Source of the DNA: Trueperella bonasi
GTDB lineage: Bacteria > Actinomycetota > Actinomycetes > Actinomycetales > Actinomycetaceae
NCBI RefSeq assembly: GCF_030811535.1
Contig: NZ_JAUSQX010000001.1
Coordinates: 1,302,001 to 1,366,000, forward strand
Length of the DNA: 64,000 bases
Reading direction: 5' to 3'
Shown here piece after piece: positions 61,275 through 64,000 of this stretch. Position 1 is the stretch's first letter; every line of letters starts with the position of its first letter. Below the pieces are notes generated by a model. It was not told the origin of the DNA. It did no database searches and saw nothing but the letters and a program-made list of their open reading frames with translations. Made by a program: the position numbers and the translations under genes.

Positions 61275-62863
61275 TGGAAGCTTCGACGCGCGTGGCACGG
61301 CAGGTCGTCGCCGAACTGGTCAAGGCCGGGGTGAGCACCTTCGTGCTGTGCCCTGGTTCGCGGTCCGCTCCGCTCGCCTATGCGCTTGGCGCAGCCGCCG
61401 ACGCCGGTGTGTTGACCTTACATGTTGAAATCGATGAGCGTGTGGCCGGTTTTGTTGTTCTGGGCGCCGCACTTGCAGGCAAGCCGGCGGCGGTGGTCAC
61501 GACGTCGGGCTCTGCGGTTGCCAACCTGCACCCGGCTGTCGAAGAGGCGAATCATGCCGGAGTGCCCCTCATTGTCTTGGCGGCTGACCGCCCGCATGAG
61601 TTGCGCGGAGTGCGGGCATCCCAGACAGCGGATCACCGTGCGATCCTCGAAGGCTCGGTCCGTTTCGTTACGGAAATTCCCGCAGGTGCGCCACATGTAC
61701 GCGGGCAAGTTATGCGCGCCGCGAATAAGGCCACCGGCACAAACCCTGGGCCGGTTCTGATAAATGTGGCCTTTCGTGAACCGCTCGTGCCTAGCTCAAA
61801 CTGGACCGACCCGATCGCTGATTGCAGGTTCGAGCGGCCGAAACCAGCGCGGCATCCGGTCGTGGTTTCTGGGCCGTCAAATCGATCACTTGGCATTGCA
61901 AATTTGCTGCATGTCGCCCCCAACCTAGGCCATGTGCCAATACTGGCAGAACCAACTGGCGAGCTCCGTTCTCATTCCAACGCGGTTGGCGCGCACCCGC
62001 TCCTGTTACGCACGCGGGTGCGCGAGCAGATCGATTCGGTCGTTGTTCTGGGGCACCCCACACTGACCCGCGAGGTAAGCCACCTTCTTGCGGATCCGAA
62101 AGTGAGCGTTTTTGCGGTCGATGAGCCAGCTGGGTACACCGATGCGGCGGGTACCGCGCATGTTGTGAATCTTCGCGAGGTAAATGATCTGCTTTCCAAC
62201 GCCGAACCCGGTTGGCTCGATCGCTGGCTTGACCTCGATAGAACTGCGCAGAAGGCGATTGACCGGGAAATCGGTACAGAACTTAGTTTCCCAACGATAG
62301 CGCGAGCTCTGACCTCCTCACCCGTGCCGACCCAGCTTGCGGCGTCCTCGATTATTCGAGCGGTCAATCTCTACGGTCACGCCCCGGCAGGGCCGATGTT
62401 TGCCAATCGAGGTCTTGCGGGGATTGACGGGACGATATCGACGGCGATTGGCGCGGCAATCGCGCTTGGCCAACCAGCGAGGGTCGTCGTCGGAGATCTG
62501 GCATTTATTTACGACTTGGGGGCACTCGCTAAGGGAGCAGGCCAGAAGATCCCGGGCCTTGACGTCGTCGTTGTCGACGATCACGGCGGATCGCTGTTTG
62601 CTACCCTCGATTACGGCGCCGGCGATGAACCGACCTACGACCGCCTGTTCCGCACGGAAAAGGACGTGGATATCGAAGCGGCCACACGTGCCTTTGGCGT
62701 TGACTACGCCGCGCCAACCACTTTGGAAGAGTTCGTTCGACTTCTTTCTCAACCCGATGGCGTGAGGATAACTCACGTAGATCTTGGGCGTATTCCGATG
62801 GGCGTGGAACGGGCTTCTCGGCAGGATCTCGGTGAGGTAATCGTGCGCATTCTTGAGCCGTGA
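61271..62863 (+). CDS. menD: SEPHCHC synthase
   Basis: Thiamine-diphosphate enzyme that adds a 2-oxoglutarate-derived unit to isochorismate, the first committed menaquinone step. 530 residues from GTG 61271; ATG 61274 one codon later is equally possible, both behind GGGGAGG and overlapping the menC stop. LCPGSRSAPLAYALG and the catalytic-Glu strand HVEIDERVAGF open the chain; the C-terminal ThDP/Mg motif starts at VVGDLAFIYDLGAL. No menF or menH is seen in the window. Confidence 0.94.
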   Translation: MMEASTRVARQVVAELVKAGVSTFVLCPGSRSAPLAYALGAAADAGVLTLHVEIDERVAGFVVLGAALAGKPAAVVTTSGSAVANLHPAVEEANHAGVPLIVLAADRPHELRGVRASQTADHRAILEGSVRFVTEIPAGAPHVRGQVMRAANKATGTNPGPVLINVAFREPLVPSSNWTDPIADCRFERPKPARHPVVVSGPSNRSLGIANLLHVAPNLGHVPILAEPTGELRSHSNAVGAHPLLLRTRVREQIDSVVVLGHPTLTREVSHLLADPKVSVFAVDEPAGYTDAAGTAHVVNLREVNDLLSNAEPGWLDRWLDLDRTAQKAIDREIGTELSFPTIARALTSSPVPTQLAASSIIRAVNLYGHAPAGPMFANRGLAGIDGTISTAIGAAIALGQPARVVVGDLAFIYDLGALAKGAGQKIPGLDVVVVDDHGGSLFATLDYGAGDEPTYDRLFRTEKDVDIEAATRAFGVDYAAPTTLEEFVRLLSQPDGVRITHVDLGRIPMGVERASRQDLGEVIVRILEP

Positions 62864-62963
62864 GTAAAATTTGAGTCCGAAATTTTTCTCGATCGGGCCG
62901 TTCTGCTTAGATTTAGCGTGAGCAAAGCTTTGGGATAAACGTGGAGGGGTAGCGGAAAAAGCT

Positions 62964-64000
62964 ATGAAAGGTCACGAGAACGAACGAGGTTACGGTTCCG
63001 CTGGTGAAGCAGGAGACTACTGGCCGGGTGCTCACCACGAAAATGAGCCTTCACAGGCTGAGCGCCTTGCCTATCCGCTTTCCGGGCAACCAACGGTTGG
63101 GATGAGCCCGGCGCCGGCCCCTGCCGATATGCCTTGGGCGGAGCAGGTGCACGCTGACAAACCGACAAAGACGAGCCGCAAGGGGCCAGGCTGGATGGCG
63201 CTTATCGCCGTCGGCTTGATTGCTGCGCTTTTAGGCGGTGTGCTTGGCGTGGGAGTAGTGAATGCGCGTTGGACCAACGCGAGACCCGCCGCAGCGCCAA
63301 CCACCTTTACGTCAGGTAGCACCGAGCTTGTCGAATCGAATGGCACGTCACCAAACTGGTCGGCCGTGGCGCAAGCAGTCGGAAATTCGGTCGTTGCTAT
63401 CGATGTGTCGCTCGCGAATGGTGCGTCCACCGGATCGGGCTTCGTGATCGACGATCAGGGCCACATCATCACGAATGACCACGTGGTTTCCGGTGGCACT
63501 TCGATGTTCGTTACTTTGCACGATGGGCGAGTGTATGAAGCGAAGCTTGTGGGTGCCGATGAATCGACCGATCTCGCCGTGATCAAACTGGTATCGCCTC
63601 CAGACAATCTGACGATTGCACGTTTTGGTGATTCGAACGAGGTCGTGGTTGGCGATCCGGTGGCAGCGATAGGTAACCCGCTGGGACTATCATCAACCAT
63701 GACCACGGGTATTGTTTCGGCGCTGGATCGCCCCGTACAAACCGTCAAAGACAAGCGCGGTGCCGATGCGACCCGCGTGATCACTAATGCCATCCAGATC
63801 GATGCTGCCGTCAATCCAGGAAACTCGGGCGGACCGGTGTTCGATAAAAACGGAACGGTTATTGGCGTGGCATCTTCGATTGCCTCGCTTGGTGAAGAGG
63901 GCAAGACGGGTTCGATCGGGCTCGGTTTTGCGATACCGGCGAATCTTGCTCAGCGCGTTGCAGGCCAGCTCATTGACCATGGCGTGGCAGAACATGCCTT
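62964..64000 (+). CDS. membrane-anchored HtrA/DegP-type serine protease, C-terminus beyond the right edge
   Basis: ATG 62964 opens a frame that stays open to the window end (345 codons). Residues 1-~72 are a polar, Pro/His-rich cytoplasmic region, ~73-97 a membrane helix (WMALIAVGLIAALLGGVLGV), then the trypsin-like domain with the triad His173 (TNDHVV), Asp203 (STDLAVIK) and Ser288 (NPGNSGGP). A PDZ domain is expected after the edge but cannot be seen. Actinobacterial members act in envelope protein quality control. AGCGGAAA lies upstream as a poor ribosome site. Confidence 0.93.
   Translation, partial: MKGHENERGYGSAGEAGDYWPGAHHENEPSQAERLAYPLSGQPTVGMSPAPAPADMPWAEQVHADKPTKTSRKGPGWMALIAVGLIAALLGGVLGVGVVNARWTNARPAAAPTTFTSGSTELVESNGTSPNWSAVAQAVGNSVVAIDVSLANGASTGSGFVIDDQGHIITNDHVVSGGTSMFVTLHDGRVYEAKLVGADESTDLAVIKLVSPPDNLTIARFGDSNEVVVGDPVAAIGNPLGLSSTMTTGIVSALDRPVQTVKDKRGADATRVITNAIQIDAAVNPGNSGGPVFDKNGTVIGVASSIASLGEEGKTGSIGLGFAIPANLAQRVAGQLIDHGVAEHA

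Noticed and set aside
1-64000. tRNA, rRNA, CRISPR, IS elements and prophage
   Set aside because: No cloverleaf, spaced direct repeats, transposase, integrase or phage genes were recognised on either strand; a tRNAscan and ISfinder run would settle it.

Overview
The window comes from a moderately high-G+C actinobacterium. Three things point to the Actinomycetaceae (Arcanobacterium/Trueperella-like): the gene orders (tilS-hpt-ftsH-folE-folP-folBK-DUF3180, DUF2520-panC ahead of lysS, a small HTH protein followed by the tiny ribosomal protein bS22), the DUF222/HNH '13E12' protein, and the many start codons that sit 6-7 nt downstream of a -10 box with no Shine-Dalgarno sequence. The genus is an inference. 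No rRNA, tRNA, CRISPR array, insertion sequence or prophage was seen; this is mostly housekeeping chromosome with strong metabolic clusters.

Layout. 1-1749: a lipoprotein (cut by the left edge) and a membrane protein. 1966-4701: pyruvate phosphate dikinase, with a clear terminator. 4946-7882: a flavin/Fe-S 2-hydroxyacid dehydrogenase. 7953-11661: a RAMA-domain protein, an alpha/beta hydrolase and metX. 12012-15613: cell-wall and housekeeping genes (NlpC/P60 hydrolase, ppa, dacB), with elaborate hairpins between the first two. 15696-25561: a long forward block from a zincin-like protein through tilS, hpt, ftsH and the folate genes to DUF3180, followed by two PH-domain membrane proteins with their own promoter. 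25675-29861: the dhaKLM dihydroxyacetone kinase operon, whose DhaM carries a complete enzyme I. 30042-34801: DUF2520, panC, a degenerate HAD protein and lysS. 34946-39048: an HNH 13E12 protein and an MMPL transporter. 39236-48066: glycerol genes (glpK; glpABC divergent from a SorC-type regulator around a 28-bp palindrome) with a uridine-kinase-like ATPase and an SMP-30 protein between them. 48075-54631: argA-type acetyltransferase, mutY, radA and the trkAH potassium system. 54823-56997: HTH protein, bS22, MarR, histidine phosphatase and a PLDc_N protein. 57068-62863: menaquinone genes menA, menE, menB on the minus strand and menC, menD on the plus strand, with menB and menC fired from a 30-bp divergent gap. 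62964-64000: an HtrA-type serine protease cut by the right edge.

Together the metabolic genes suggest growth on glycerol and dihydroxyacetone. GlpK and GlpABC convert glycerol to DHAP and pass electrons to menaquinone, which men genes in the same window make. DhaKLM phosphorylates dihydroxyacetone at the expense of PEP, and PpdK can rebuild PEP from pyruvate. I found no obvious self-contained novel defence or mobile system. The best candidates for new biology are the RAMA protein, the all-in-one DhaM, the HAD pseudo-enzyme beside lysS, the repeat insertion in LysS, and the compact leaderless divergent promoters.
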